Shown here: piece by piece, positions 44,868 to 51,260 of the stretch
Layout of the letters: each line of letters starts with the position of its first letter
Numbering within the stretch: the stretch's first letter is position 1
NCBI RefSeq assembly: GCF_000426065.1
Contig: NZ_AUEQ01000006.1
Location: 496,001-560,000, forward strand
Origin: Mycobacterium sp. URHD0025
Lineage (GTDB): Bacteria > Actinomycetota > Actinomycetes > Mycobacteriales > Mycobacteriaceae
Length of the DNA stretch: 64,000 nucleotides
Reading direction: 5' to 3'
Position numbers and translations under genes: made by a program
The notes under the pieces: generated by a model
Told to the model about the DNA's origin: nothing
What the model saw: the letters and a program-made list of their open reading frames with translations, nothing else
Databases searched by the model: none

Positions 44868-44879
44868 GAGGGAGAAATG

Positions 44880-45188
44880 ATGAAAGGTCCCGACGATCCT
44901 GTCGACCACACCAGGACGACCCGGCCGCATGCCGGGGAGGCGATGAAGGACAACCGCAACATGCCGGCGCTGGTGCTGATCGGCCTGGGTGTGGTGATGT
45001 TCGTCGCGTGCCTGTTCGGCTTCGCGACCGGCAACACCGGGGTGGGCGTGGTGCTCGCCGTGCTGGCCGCGGTCGGCCTGCTGGCAGGTGGGCTGTGGCT
45101 CGCGATCGCGCATCTGCGCGTGCGGCGTATGGAAGAACGTTGGTACGCAGAACATCCCGGTGTGATCCGGCAAGCGCCGAACAGTTGA
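44880..45188 (+). CDS. usfY: UsfY-like membrane protein, copy 1
   Basis: A 102-residue protein with DPVDHTRTTRPHAGE near the N-terminus, two membrane helices (ALVLIGLGVVMFVACLFGFA and the next hydrophobic stretch) and a tail RRMEERWYAEHPGVIRQ. It matches the mycobacterial UsfY family (Rv3288c), which in M. tuberculosis lies directly upstream of rsbW-sigF. Function unknown, stress-linked. ATG 44880 gives better spacing to GGGAG than ATG 44877, and aligns with copy 2 at 59846. Followed by a strong hairpin. Confidence 0.85.
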   Translation: MKGPDDPVDHTRTTRPHAGEAMKDNRNMPALVLIGLGVVMFVACLFGFATGNTGVGVVLAVLAAVGLLAGGLWLAIAHLRVRRMEERWYAEHPGVIRQAPNS

Positions 45189-45199
45189 TCCGAGCAAGC

Positions 45200-45232
45200 G
45201 AGATGGCCCAGCCACCTTGGCTGGGCCATCTC
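45200..45232. terminator. bidirectional hairpin terminator
   Basis: Perfect 15-bp stem GAGATGGCCCAGCCA / TGGCTGGGCCATCTC with loop CCT, between the convergent usfY copy 1 and csbD-like genes. It has no U-tract, as usual in mycobacteria. Confidence 0.75.
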
Positions 45233-45247
45233 TTCAATCAGGTCGGG

Positions 45248-45490
45248 CTAGGGCCTCTGGCTCGCCTGCTCGCGCTTTTCGGCGGCCTTGGCACCCGCCC
45301 GGGCCGATTCGGCCTCGGCTTCCTTCTTGGCCGCGTCCTGCTGGGCGTCGGCCTTGTCCTGCTGGGCCTTACCCTCGCGGACCAGGTCTTCACGCCCGGT
45401 CACAGTACCGACGGCTTCCTTCGCCTTACCCTTGACGTCCTCGACGACGCCCTTGATGCCTTCTTCAGGTCCTGAGTTCTTCTCGGTCAT
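45248..45490 (-). CDS. CsbD-family stress protein
   Basis: An 80-residue hydrophilic, Lys/Glu/Ala-rich protein with the CsbD signature GIKGVVEDVKGKAKEAVGTVTGREDLVREGKAQQ (key part: KGKAKEAVGTVTG). CsbD proteins are general-stress proteins controlled by alternative sigma factors in Bacillus and actinobacteria; their biochemical role is unknown. A weak SigF-like element lies at 45556-45580 on this strand. Confidence 0.88.
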   Translation of the reverse strand: MTEKNSGPEEGIKGVVEDVKGKAKEAVGTVTGREDLVREGKAQQDKADAQQDAAKKEAEAESARAGAKAAEKREQASQRP

Positions 45491-45555
45491 GCTCTACCTT
45501 TCCGCTGCTTGGAGTGGATTGGTTTTTCACGCGGCTTCTCCACGCACCCCTGGGA

Positions 45556-45580
45556 TTTCCCGGATGCGGCGGCGCTAAAC
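45556..45580 (-). promoter_or_regulatory. weak SigF-like promoter for the CsbD gene
   Basis: Reverse-strand GTTT-N15-GGGAAA, 66 bases before the csbD-like start. The -35 and spacing fit SigF but the -10 has two mismatches to GGGTAT, so this is tentative. Confidence 0.35.
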
Positions 45581-45614
45581 GTGTCGTGACGAATCGCCGA
45601 TCGCCAAACAGGAA

Positions 45615-45639
45615 GTTTGCGGACGGCCCGGTTGGGTAT
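45615..45639 (+). promoter_or_regulatory. SigF-type promoter for methyltransferase gene
   Basis: GTTT (45615-45618), 15 bases, GGGTAT (45634-45639): a full match to the mycobacterial SigF consensus, 21 bases upstream of the ATG at 45661. Confidence 0.7.
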
Positions 45640-45660
45640 CGGATAGGGGTGCTTTCCGGA

Positions 45661-46359
45661 ATGAGTGAAATGGCCGGTGAAATGTCCGCAGAGACCATTG
45701 CCGTTGGCGCCGAGAGCGTTTACCGGCCGCAGCACGACTCGTGGCTGCTGATCGACGCGCTCGAGCGCCACGACGTCGTGGCGGGCCGGCGGGTGGTGGA
45801 CCTGTGTACCGGAAGCGGAGCCGTTGCCATCGCCGCGGCCGAGCTGGGTGCCAGAGAAGTTACCGCGCTGGATATTTCACCCAGCGCGGTGCACTGTACA
45901 CAGGCCAACGCGCTGGCGGCACGGGTCGATGTCGATGCCAGGCTCGGCTCGTGGACCCAGGCGCTCGAACATGAACCGTTCGACATCGTGATGTGCAATC
46001 CGCCCTATGTTCCGGTGGCGCCGGAGACCTCCGCGGACGCGGTCGTCTCGACCGGCCCGATGGTCTCCTGGAACGGAGGGCCGGACGGCCGGCTGGTTCT
46101 CGACCCGCTGTGCCGCTCGGCCGCCGCGCTCCTGGCCGAAGGCGGGTCGCTGTTCCTGGTCCAGTCGGAGTTCGCCGATGTCGAACGGTCGTTGGACCTG
46201 TTGCGGTCGGCTGGCCTGGACGCGGACGTCTGTGCGAGCCAGCGGATTCCGTTCGGCCCGGTGTTGCGCCTGCAGGCTCATTGGCTCCGGGACACCGGGC
46301 GACTGATGGAAACCAGGGCCGAAGAGGAACTGGTCGTCATCCGGGCGGACAGAACATGA
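45661..46359 (+). CDS. HemK-like SAM-dependent methyltransferase
   Basis: About 232 residues: SAM-binding VVDLCTGSGAVAIAAAELG near residue 42, ALDISPSAVHC near 67 and the substrate motif MCNPPYVPV (NPPY) near 110, as in HemK/PrmC-type N5-glutamine methyltransferases and related N-methylases. The PrmC N-terminal recognition domain is missing, so the target is unlikely to be release factors. ATG 45661 is chosen because the SigF promoter lies just upstream. Overlaps the CDGSH gene by ATGA. Confidence 0.82.
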   Translation: MSEMAGEMSAETIAVGAESVYRPQHDSWLLIDALERHDVVAGRRVVDLCTGSGAVAIAAAELGAREVTALDISPSAVHCTQANALAARVDVDARLGSWTQALEHEPFDIVMCNPPYVPVAPETSADAVVSTGPMVSWNGGPDGRLVLDPLCRSAAALLAEGGSLFLVQSEFADVERSLDLLRSAGLDADVCASQRIPFGPVLRLQAHWLRDTGRLMETRAEEELVVIRADRT

Positions 46360-46562
46360 GCGAGTGTCGGGCGGTGCGGGTGGTTCAGGGCGGGCCGATC
46401 CTGATCGAGGGGCCGGTACGGATCGAGCTGCCCGATGGGACCACCGTGGAATCAGATCGGTTCATGGTGGCGCTGTGCACGTGCCGCCGGTCCAAGACCT
46501 ATCCGTTGTGTGACACCAGCCACCGCAAGGTCAAGCGGACGTCAAGCAAGCGGCCGGCATAG
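46356..46562 (+). CDS. CDGSH iron-sulfur domain protein
   Basis: A 68-residue protein with the CDGSH-type ligand set in CTCRRSKTYPLCDTSHRK: three Cys and one His for a labile [2Fe-2S] cluster (CDTSH in place of CDGSH). Such proteins sense redox state or transfer clusters. Start ATG 46356 overlaps the methyltransferase stop. Its end overlaps by 21 bases the convergent haem-oxygenase-like diiron gene. Confidence 0.85.
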   Translation: MSECRAVRVVQGGPILIEGPVRIELPDGTTVESDRFMVALCTCRRSKTYPLCDTSHRKVKRTSSKRPA

Positions 46563-47561
46563 CGAACTACGTTCGGCCACCCAGCATTTCATCAGGTGGT
46601 CGGCCAGCCTGTCCTCCATGGCGGCGAAGGCGCGAATCCCGAACACCACATCGGTGTCGAGGTCTGGCTCGCGCCGCACCAGGTCGCCCACCACATCGTG
46701 CCGGACCACCTGTTCGTGTACCGCGTCGGCCTCCACGTGCTCACGGTAGAACCTGATGCATGCCTCGGGCGCGTCCATTCGTTCCAGGGCGGCCACCATG
46801 CGCTGCGATCCGGGCGAGGACGTGATCTCGGTGGCCGCGAAATGGCCCGCGGCGGCACCACGTAGTCGTCGGTGCAAGCCGAACATGGACATGAGATTGA
46901 CCAACGCGAGGCTCTCGGCCGGTACCGCGTCCAGATAGCCGAGGTAGCGGTTGTCCAGCTCGGCCTCGCGCATGAGGTCGGCGAAGAGGTGCTGGTGGAG
47001 GCGATCGGCCGAACCGGCCCCGTATTCGTCGTACTCGACGGCGACGAAGGCGGCTTTCGCCTGGCCGCTCAGGCGCGGGATCAGCCACGCGTGCGGGTCG
47101 CCCTCTTTGAGGTGGTACAACGACCGGTGCACGAAGTACTCGCGCATCTGGTCCCATGTGCCCTCGTCGCGAAGGTGATAGGACGGGCCCGTGCCGTCGA
47201 CGGGCTCGGCCGACACGCGCGCCATCTCGCGTTCGGCGGTGTCGTCCGGATCGATTACGCCGACCTCGCGCCGGACCGCCGCGAGGAATATTCGCTCGAA
47301 CTGCGAGCGCAGGTGCAACAGCCCCGCGTTCCATTCCCAGTCCTGATCGACGCCGGCAAAGCCTCGGTAGTGCAGTTCGTAGCAGATGTAGAGCGCGAGT
47401 TGCACATCCAGGCCGAACGGATCGGCATCACGCAGCGGGATCCACACCGGTTCGAGGTGGTTGTGCGGTGCCCGATCGCCGAGCCGCTCGATGAGCGCGC
47501 CGGAGATGGGCCCCTTCGCGGGCGGCAGCCCCGGCTGCGTAAGGGTTGATGGCGTCGTCAT
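46542..47561 (-). CDS. haem-oxygenase-like diiron oxidoreductase (iron-containing redox enzyme family)
   Basis: A 339-residue all-helical protein. Candidate diiron ligands are visible in the order expected for haem-oxygenase-like diiron oxidases: Glu in HLRSQFERIF near residue 90, FVAVEYDEYGAG with the following LHQHLF near 175-190, and FYREHVEADAVHEQ near 275. Family members perform oxidative C-C or C-N cleavage or N-oxygenation, often in natural-product pathways; substrate unknown here. A SigF-like element (47574-47599) lies 13 bases upstream of the ATG. Confidence 0.8.
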   Translation of the reverse strand: MTTPSTLTQPGLPPAKGPISGALIERLGDRAPHNHLEPVWIPLRDADPFGLDVQLALYICYELHYRGFAGVDQDWEWNAGLLHLRSQFERIFLAAVRREVGVIDPDDTAEREMARVSAEPVDGTGPSYHLRDEGTWDQMREYFVHRSLYHLKEGDPHAWLIPRLSGQAKAAFVAVEYDEYGAGSADRLHQHLFADLMREAELDNRYLGYLDAVPAESLALVNLMSMFGLHRRLRGAAAGHFAATEITSSPGSQRMVAALERMDAPEACIRFYREHVEADAVHEQVVRHDVVGDLVRREPDLDTDVVFGIRAFAAMEDRLADHLMKCWVAERSSLCRPLA

Positions 47562-47573
47562 GGCGCAGGAGGT

Positions 47574-47599
47574 ATGCCCGTCGGCGGTCTTGGGTAAAC
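47574..47599 (-). promoter_or_regulatory. SigF-type promoter for the diiron enzyme gene
   Basis: Reverse-strand GTTT (47599-47596), 16 bases, GGGCAT (47579-47574), one mismatch to GGGTAT. The -10 ends 13 bases before the ATG at 47561, implying a leaderless or very short-leadered mRNA. Confidence 0.55.
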
Positions 47600-47634
47600 C
47601 CGTCTGCTGCAGTGTTTTTACCGCTTCTACGGGT

Positions 47635-48126
47635 CTACTCGATGGTGCCTGGTGCGCCCGTGCCGATCCCGCTGGTCGCCGTCGCCGCCCGGCCGAACAC
47701 CAATCCCAAGCCGATCATGACGATTGCCAAGCCGAAATGCAGCCAATTGTCGGCGTTGTTCACCGGGATGAAATTGGCCGAACTGTCGCGGTCGATCACC
47801 AGACCGTAGAGCCAGAGGAGGGCATAGATCACCCCGCCGCCGATCAGATACGCGCGCGCGGCGCCGGCTCGCCGGGCGGTGAGCACGCCGACCGCTCCGA
47901 ATGCCAGGTGCACGAGATTGTGCAGAACCGACACACCGAACACCCCCAGCAGCATCGCTTCCGAATGGTGTCCGGCCCAGTGCAGATCGCCGTAGTCGGT
48001 GGTGATGCCCGGGATGAACCCCAGCACACCGACGACGAGGAAGAGGATCCCGACAATCATGGCGCCGGCTTGCAGTGGGGCCCGCCGCGCAGGGCGGCCG
48101 GGGCTCCTTGGATTCGCAGTTCCCAC
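47635..48126 (-). CDS. DUF4383 membrane protein
   Basis: A protein of about 163 residues (GTG 48126; an internal ATG at 48060 would give 141). It has four membrane helices: VGILFLVVGVLGFIPGI, the LGVFGVSVLHNLVHLAFG segment with a conserved-looking HNLVHL, AYLIGGGVIYALLWLYG and HFGLAIVMIGLGLVFG. This matches the DUF4383 family common in actinobacteria, function unknown. A SigF-like element lies at 48181-48204 upstream. Confidence 0.8.
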   Translation of the reverse strand: MGTANPRSPGRPARRAPLQAGAMIVGILFLVVGVLGFIPGITTDYGDLHWAGHHSEAMLLGVFGVSVLHNLVHLAFGAVGVLTARRAGAARAYLIGGGVIYALLWLYGLVIDRDSSANFIPVNNADNWLHFGLAIVMIGLGLVFGRAATATSGIGTGAPGTIE

Positions 48127-48180
48127 GGGACAGCCCTTTCTGTGAGAGTCGCGCCAGGGGCGCGGCTGTGTCGCTGTGGG

Positions 48181-48204
48181 TTACCCGCCGGGGTCCGGTC
48201 AAAC
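48181..48204 (-). promoter_or_regulatory. SigF-type promoter for the DUF4383 gene
   Basis: Reverse-strand GTTT (48204-48201), 14 bases, GGGTAA (48186-48181). The spacer is one base short of the usual 15-17. Back to back with the SigF promoter at 48216-48241. Confidence 0.5.
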
Positions 48205-48215
48205 CGTTTCGGGCG

Positions 48216-48241
48216 GTTTGTACTGGTACCGGGCGGGGTAT
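48216..48241 (+). promoter_or_regulatory. SigF-type promoter for the small gene at 48274
   Basis: GTTT (48216-48219), 16 bases, GGGTAT (48236-48241): a full consensus match, 32 bases before an ATG that has its own GTGAGG ribosome binding site. Confidence 0.7.
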
Positions 48242-48273
48242 ACGAGCGATCTGTCGGAGTCGAGGTGAGGAAC

Positions 48274-48444
48274 ATGGCCAGGCCAGAAGCGCTTTTCGAG
48301 CGGATCGCCGACGTCATCGAGTCTCAGCGGCAGCGGGCGCTCACGGAGTATGCCGTTGCCGAGTTGCTGTGGCATTGCCGTGGCGATGCGGTCACTGACA
48401 CCGAAGGGCCGGCGGGCGTCGGCTGTACCCGGCACGCAGCATGA
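48274..48444 (+). CDS. small protein of unknown function under SigF-type promoter
   Basis: A 56-residue protein with an amphipathic helical N-terminus (RPEALFERIADVIESQRQR, then ALTEYAVAELLWHC) and a Gly/Thr-rich tail. No family recognised. Support comes from a GTGAGG ribosome binding site and a consensus SigF promoter just upstream. Its last 53 bases overlap the convergent PRC-barrel gene. Confidence 0.6.
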   Translation: MARPEALFERIADVIESQRQRALTEYAVAELLWHCRGDAVTDTEGPAGVGCTRHAA

Positions 48445-48730
48445 TGTGGTCGGAAGCGACTCTGGCCACGTCGTCCCATGCGGCCAGGAAGGTCCCGCGA
48501 TGCCGCCATGCGGCGATGGTTGCGATGAGCCACGGTGCGTCGAGGCCGGTGCGCTCGTAACCCAGATACGCCGAGCGGGTGCGCGGACTGATCACCAGGC
48601 CGGTCAGTTCTGGACTGCGCGGGTGATCCGCGCCGTCTCCGGCGATCCTGAGCCGGACATCTATGACGGTTCCGACCGGGTGGTGCCCGGCATCCAGCAC
48701 GCGGAGCCCGAGCAGATTACTCAGCTGCAT
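48392..48730 (-). CDS. PRC-barrel domain protein 1
   Basis: A 112-residue protein with a PRC-barrel beginning MQLSNLLGLRVLDAGHHPVG (VIDVRLRI, LTGLVISPRTRS), the small beta-barrel shared by RimM and photosynthetic reaction centre H subunits, followed by a short C-terminal segment. Function unknown. It overlaps the end of PRC protein 2 by 14 bases and is the last gene of the SigF-type operon 51020-48392. Confidence 0.72.
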   Translation of the reverse strand: MQLSNLLGLRVLDAGHHPVGTVIDVRLRIAGDGADHPRSPELTGLVISPRTRSAYLGYERTGLDAPWLIATIAAWRHRGTFLAAWDDVARVASDHIMLRAGYSRRPPALRCQ

Positions 48731-49082
48731 GACGTCCTCCCGGGATACGCGCGACGATGTGGTCGCGCAGCCAGCGTTCTACCCAGTCGGCGTCCGCCGG
48801 CAGCTCCGAAGACGTCAGGTGCACGGTGACGTCCACCGAAGCGACGTGTCTCCAGGGAATCTCGTGCAACATCGATCGCGGCGGTGCACCGCCGAGGATG
48901 CGCGTCATCACCACTTGTCCTGAGAGGATCGCGGTGACGCGCGGCGGTGGGCTGCCCGGTTCGATGTCCACATCGGCCTCGATGCCGTCGATTTCGAGAT
49001 CGTCGACGATGCCGACCGGGGCACCGTCGTCGTCGAGCAGCTGCCGGTCCAGCAGGTGCAGGCGGGCGTCGACGATGCTCAT
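48717..49082 (-). CDS. PRC-barrel domain protein 2
   Basis: A 121-residue protein with an N-terminal PRC-barrel-like segment (DARLHLLDRQLLDDDGAPVG, IVDDLEID), then PWRHVASVDVTVHL, which resembles the barrel closure, and a C-terminal helical tail VERWLRDHIVARIPGG. Paired with PRC protein 1, it may form a complex linked to the Nramp-like transporter, with which it overlaps by four bases. No enzymatic motif visible. Confidence 0.7.
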   Translation of the reverse strand: MSIVDARLHLLDRQLLDDDGAPVGIVDDLEIDGIEADVDIEPGSPPPRVTAILSGQVVMTRILGGAPPRSMLHEIPWRHVASVDVTVHLTSSELPADADWVERWLRDHIVARIPGGRHAAE

Positions 49083-50308
49083 TGGCCCGCCGCCGTCACG
49101 ATCATCAGCGGTATGGCTGCCAGCGAGGCGGCCACGATGATCACCAGATACACCGAACCGAACATGTTGAGCAGCCTTCCGTTCGTCTTGTCGCCCATAT
49201 ACTCCGGATCGTTGGCCACGATGAGGATGGGCAGATAGGTCAGCGGGAGTGCGATGGCCGAGAACACCACCGAATACTCGGTGACCATCACCGGGTCGAC
49301 GCCCGTGAACAGGACCGCGGCGCCGACGACGATGCTCACGAACATCACGACGTGGAACCGGGACGCCTCGGCGGGACGGCGGAACTTGCCCCACGGCCAG
49401 CCGAAGAACTGGGCCAGGGTGTAGCCACTGGACAGCGTGGTCTCGAGGGCCGCGCCGAATGTGGCCGCCACGATGCCGACGATGGCGAACGCCAGCGCGA
49501 GTTTTCCGCCGGCCTCCACGACGGGCATCACGATCTGCGACAGTGATGTCACCTCGATCTGTTGCGGTAACAGAACCAGGGTCGCGCAGGTCGCGATGGC
49601 CACCGAGAGGATGCCGCCGAGTGGGAACCCGACCAGGACGTTGAGCCGTGATACTCCGAGATCTTTTGTCTTCCAATGTTCTTCAACGGCGCCGGAGGAG
49701 AAGAAGAACACCTCGTACGGGGTCATCGCGGCCCCGAACAACGCGATCGCGTAGTACCAGTAGGTCGCCGAGGATTCGGATTCCGGAATCACCGGTTGCG
49801 TCGCCTGCTGGGCCAGCTCGCCCCAATGTGGTTGCAGGGCAAAGACGGCCACGGCGAAGACGATCAGGCACAGCCCGGCCAGACCGGCGGTGTTCTCCAT
49901 CACCGAGAACTTGACCCGCCAGACCACCAGCCACACCGCGAAAGCCGCCACCGGTATCCACATCATCCGCCCGACGTCCGTCGCCAGTTGCAGCGCCAGG
50001 GCGACGCCGCCGATCTCGGCCGTCAGGGTCATCAGATTGATCAGGAACGAGGCCGTCAGGTTCGCCGCCGCGGTCCGCGGCCCCAATCGTTCCCGGATGA
50101 TCTCGAAGGTGGCGCGCCCGCTCACCGCGGCCACCCGGCCCGCCATCTGGGCGAACAGGCAGATCCCGACAACGCCGACGAGCACCACCCAGACCAGTGC
50201 CAACCCGAACCGGGAACCGACCACGGCATTCATCACCAGATCGCCGATGTCGAGGAATCCGCCGATCGCGGTCAGAATTCCCAGCGCTACCGCAAAGAAC
50301 TTCTTCAT
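49079..50308 (-). CDS. Nramp-family transporter with non-canonical metal-site motifs
   Basis: A 409-residue integral membrane protein with about eleven helices and overall Nramp (LeuT-fold) similarity: ILTAIGGFLDIGDLVMNAVV in helix 1 and FGAAMTPYEVFFFSS in helix 6. Canonical metal-ligand motifs DPGN and MPHN read DIGD and TPYE here, so Mn/Fe selectivity is unlikely to be conserved; related divergent Nramp proteins transport Mg or other substrates. It lies in the middle of a SigF-type operon between a lipoprotein-like gene and two PRC-barrel genes. Confidence 0.8.
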   Translation of the reverse strand: MKKFFAVALGILTAIGGFLDIGDLVMNAVVGSRFGLALVWVVLVGVVGICLFAQMAGRVAAVSGRATFEIIRERLGPRTAAANLTASFLINLMTLTAEIGGVALALQLATDVGRMMWIPVAAFAVWLVVWRVKFSVMENTAGLAGLCLIVFAVAVFALQPHWGELAQQATQPVIPESESSATYWYYAIALFGAAMTPYEVFFFSSGAVEEHWKTKDLGVSRLNVLVGFPLGGILSVAIATCATLVLLPQQIEVTSLSQIVMPVVEAGGKLALAFAIVGIVAATFGAALETTLSSGYTLAQFFGWPWGKFRRPAEASRFHVVMFVSIVVGAAVLFTGVDPVMVTEYSVVFSAIALPLTYLPILIVANDPEYMGDKTNGRLLNMFGSVYLVIIVAASLAAIPLMIVTAAGQ

Positions 50309-50796
50309 CAGCGGTAACCGTTTTCCAGGGCGGCGGCCGATGTCAGCAGTTGGCCGCGGAGTGCGGACAGCTCGGGCTCGGCCGCCACCTCGCGGACCCG
50401 AGCCGAGGCGGTGTTGAGTTGGCCGATCAACGTGGTCTGGGCTTCGGTGAGCATCCGCTGGCGGTCGAGGTCGACCGGTTCGTCGGCCTTGAGATCCGCG
50501 ATCCCCTTGTAGGCCTTGACGATCTCTTCGCGCGCATCGGAGATCTGGACGCTGACCAGTTGCGGTGTGGAGCGGTCACGTATCCGCAGGTCCAACGCGT
50601 ATGCGCCGCTGCGGGCGGCGGCCACCGTCTCTTTCATGCTCTGGGCGAGCTGGCCGGGCATGCCGTCGCGGTTGGCTGGGCAACGGGTCAGCAGGAGCCC
50701 GAGTACGGCGATCAGTACGACGGTGATCAGTGCCGTCCGAACCCGCCGCGCACGGTCTTCGCTTTCTGCCTGCTCCGCCATGGCGGTCACCGTCAT
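50308..50796 (-). CDS. single-pass membrane/secreted hypothetical protein
   Basis: A 162-residue protein with an N-terminal anchor (RTALITVVLIAVLGLLLTRC near residue 20) and an extracytoplasmic helical domain rich in charged residues (DAREEIVKAYKGIADLKADE). A lone Cys follows the hydrophobic core, but it is not a clean lipobox. Function unknown. It overlaps the Nramp-like gene by one base (TGATG) and the upstream gene by four, so it belongs to the same operon. Confidence 0.65.
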   Translation of the reverse strand: MTVTAMAEQAESEDRARRVRTALITVVLIAVLGLLLTRCPANRDGMPGQLAQSMKETVAAARSGAYALDLRIRDRSTPQLVSVQISDAREEIVKAYKGIADLKADEPVDLDRQRMLTEAQTTLIGQLNTASARVREVAAEPELSALRGQLLTSAAALENGYR

Positions 50797-51020
50797 CCGG
50801 GCAGGGTTTCGCCGCCGTCGTCGCGGTCGAACTCATCGAGTCCGAGGTCGTCGGTGACCGCCTCCCGCTGTTCCTGCCAGTCCGGATCGGCGGCCTCCAG
50901 TGGAGGGCCGTCCTGGTCTGTCACAGCCACTTCGGCGTCGGGAACCGGTTCGCTGGGCTCGCGGTCCTGCTCGAGCGCGTCGGCGATCGGTACCTCGTCG
51001 GGCACATCGTCGCGGGTCAT
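50793..51020 (-). CDS. small acidic protein, first gene of a SigF-type operon
   Basis: A 75-residue, strongly acidic protein (about a third Asp/Glu) with repeated EADALEQ-like motifs (PIADALEQDREP, then AADPDWQEQREAV) that recall actinobacterial DUF5709-type proteins. Likely unfolded or helical; function unknown. ATG 51020 is chosen because a consensus SigF promoter (51031-51055) ends 11 bases upstream, giving a leaderless mRNA. Confidence 0.65.
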   Translation of the reverse strand: MTRDDVPDEVPIADALEQDREPSEPVPDAEVAVTDQDGPPLEAADPDWQEQREAVTDDLGLDEFDRDDGGETLPG

Positions 51021-51030
51021 ACGGCCGGGG

Positions 51031-51055
51031 ATACCCGGTGCCTTCTCGATCAAAC
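51031..51055 (-). promoter_or_regulatory. SigF-type promoter for the acidic-protein/Nramp/PRC operon
   Basis: Reverse-strand GTTT (51055-51052), 15 bases, GGGTAT (51036-51031). Full consensus. The -10 ends 11 bases before the ATG at 51020, so the mRNA would be essentially leaderless. Confidence 0.72.
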
Positions 51056-51064
51056 TCTTCGGGT

Positions 51065-51089
51065 GTTTAAGTGACCGTTGCCCGGGTAC
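51065..51089 (+). promoter_or_regulatory. SigF-type promoter for the glycosyltransferase transcript
   Basis: GTTT (51065-51068), 15 bases, GGGTAC (51084-51089), ten bases before the ATG at 51099. It is divergent from the SigF promoter at 51031-51055 with only nine bases between them. Confidence 0.68.
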
Positions 51090-51098
51090 TTCCGCCCC

Positions 51099-51260
51099 AT
51101 GAACGCAGTCCCCCCGCGATCGATTCTCGCGTGGCACGTACACGGCTCCTGGATGAAGTCGTTCGTGGCGGGCAGGCATGCGGTGCAAGAGGTTCCGGTT
51201 GGTGCGTTGCGGGAACAAGATGTCGATCCGGCCGTGAGCTCGTCGAGGAGGCTTGCATGA
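51099..51260 (+). CDS. small leader ORF, possible remnant of a WHVHGSW-type glycosyltransferase
   Basis: A 53-residue ORF beginning ten bases after a SigF promoter and ending in a 4-base overlap (ATGA) with the glycosyltransferase, so translation of the two is coupled. Its [19 protein letters not shown] segment resembles, from memory, the N-terminus of a family of actinobacterial glycosyltransferases, and [13 protein letters not shown] resembles a nearby segment of them. It may be an internally deleted remnant kept as a leader peptide, or a functional small protein. No catalytic domain remains. Confidence 0.5.
   Translation: MNAVPPRSILAWHVHGSWMKSFVAGRHAVQEVPVGALREQDVDPAVSSSRRLA

Noticed and set aside
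47613..47634. GTTT-N13-GGGTCT on the forward strand
   Set aside because: Spacer too short, -10 poor, and no forward gene lies downstream; the next gene is on the reverse strand.
51071..51256. N-terminal extension of the glycosyltransferase from 51071
   Set aside because: The added 62 residues are Arg/Gly-rich and unlike the family; ATG 51257 has a GAGGAGG site and begins exactly at the conserved GT-B strand.
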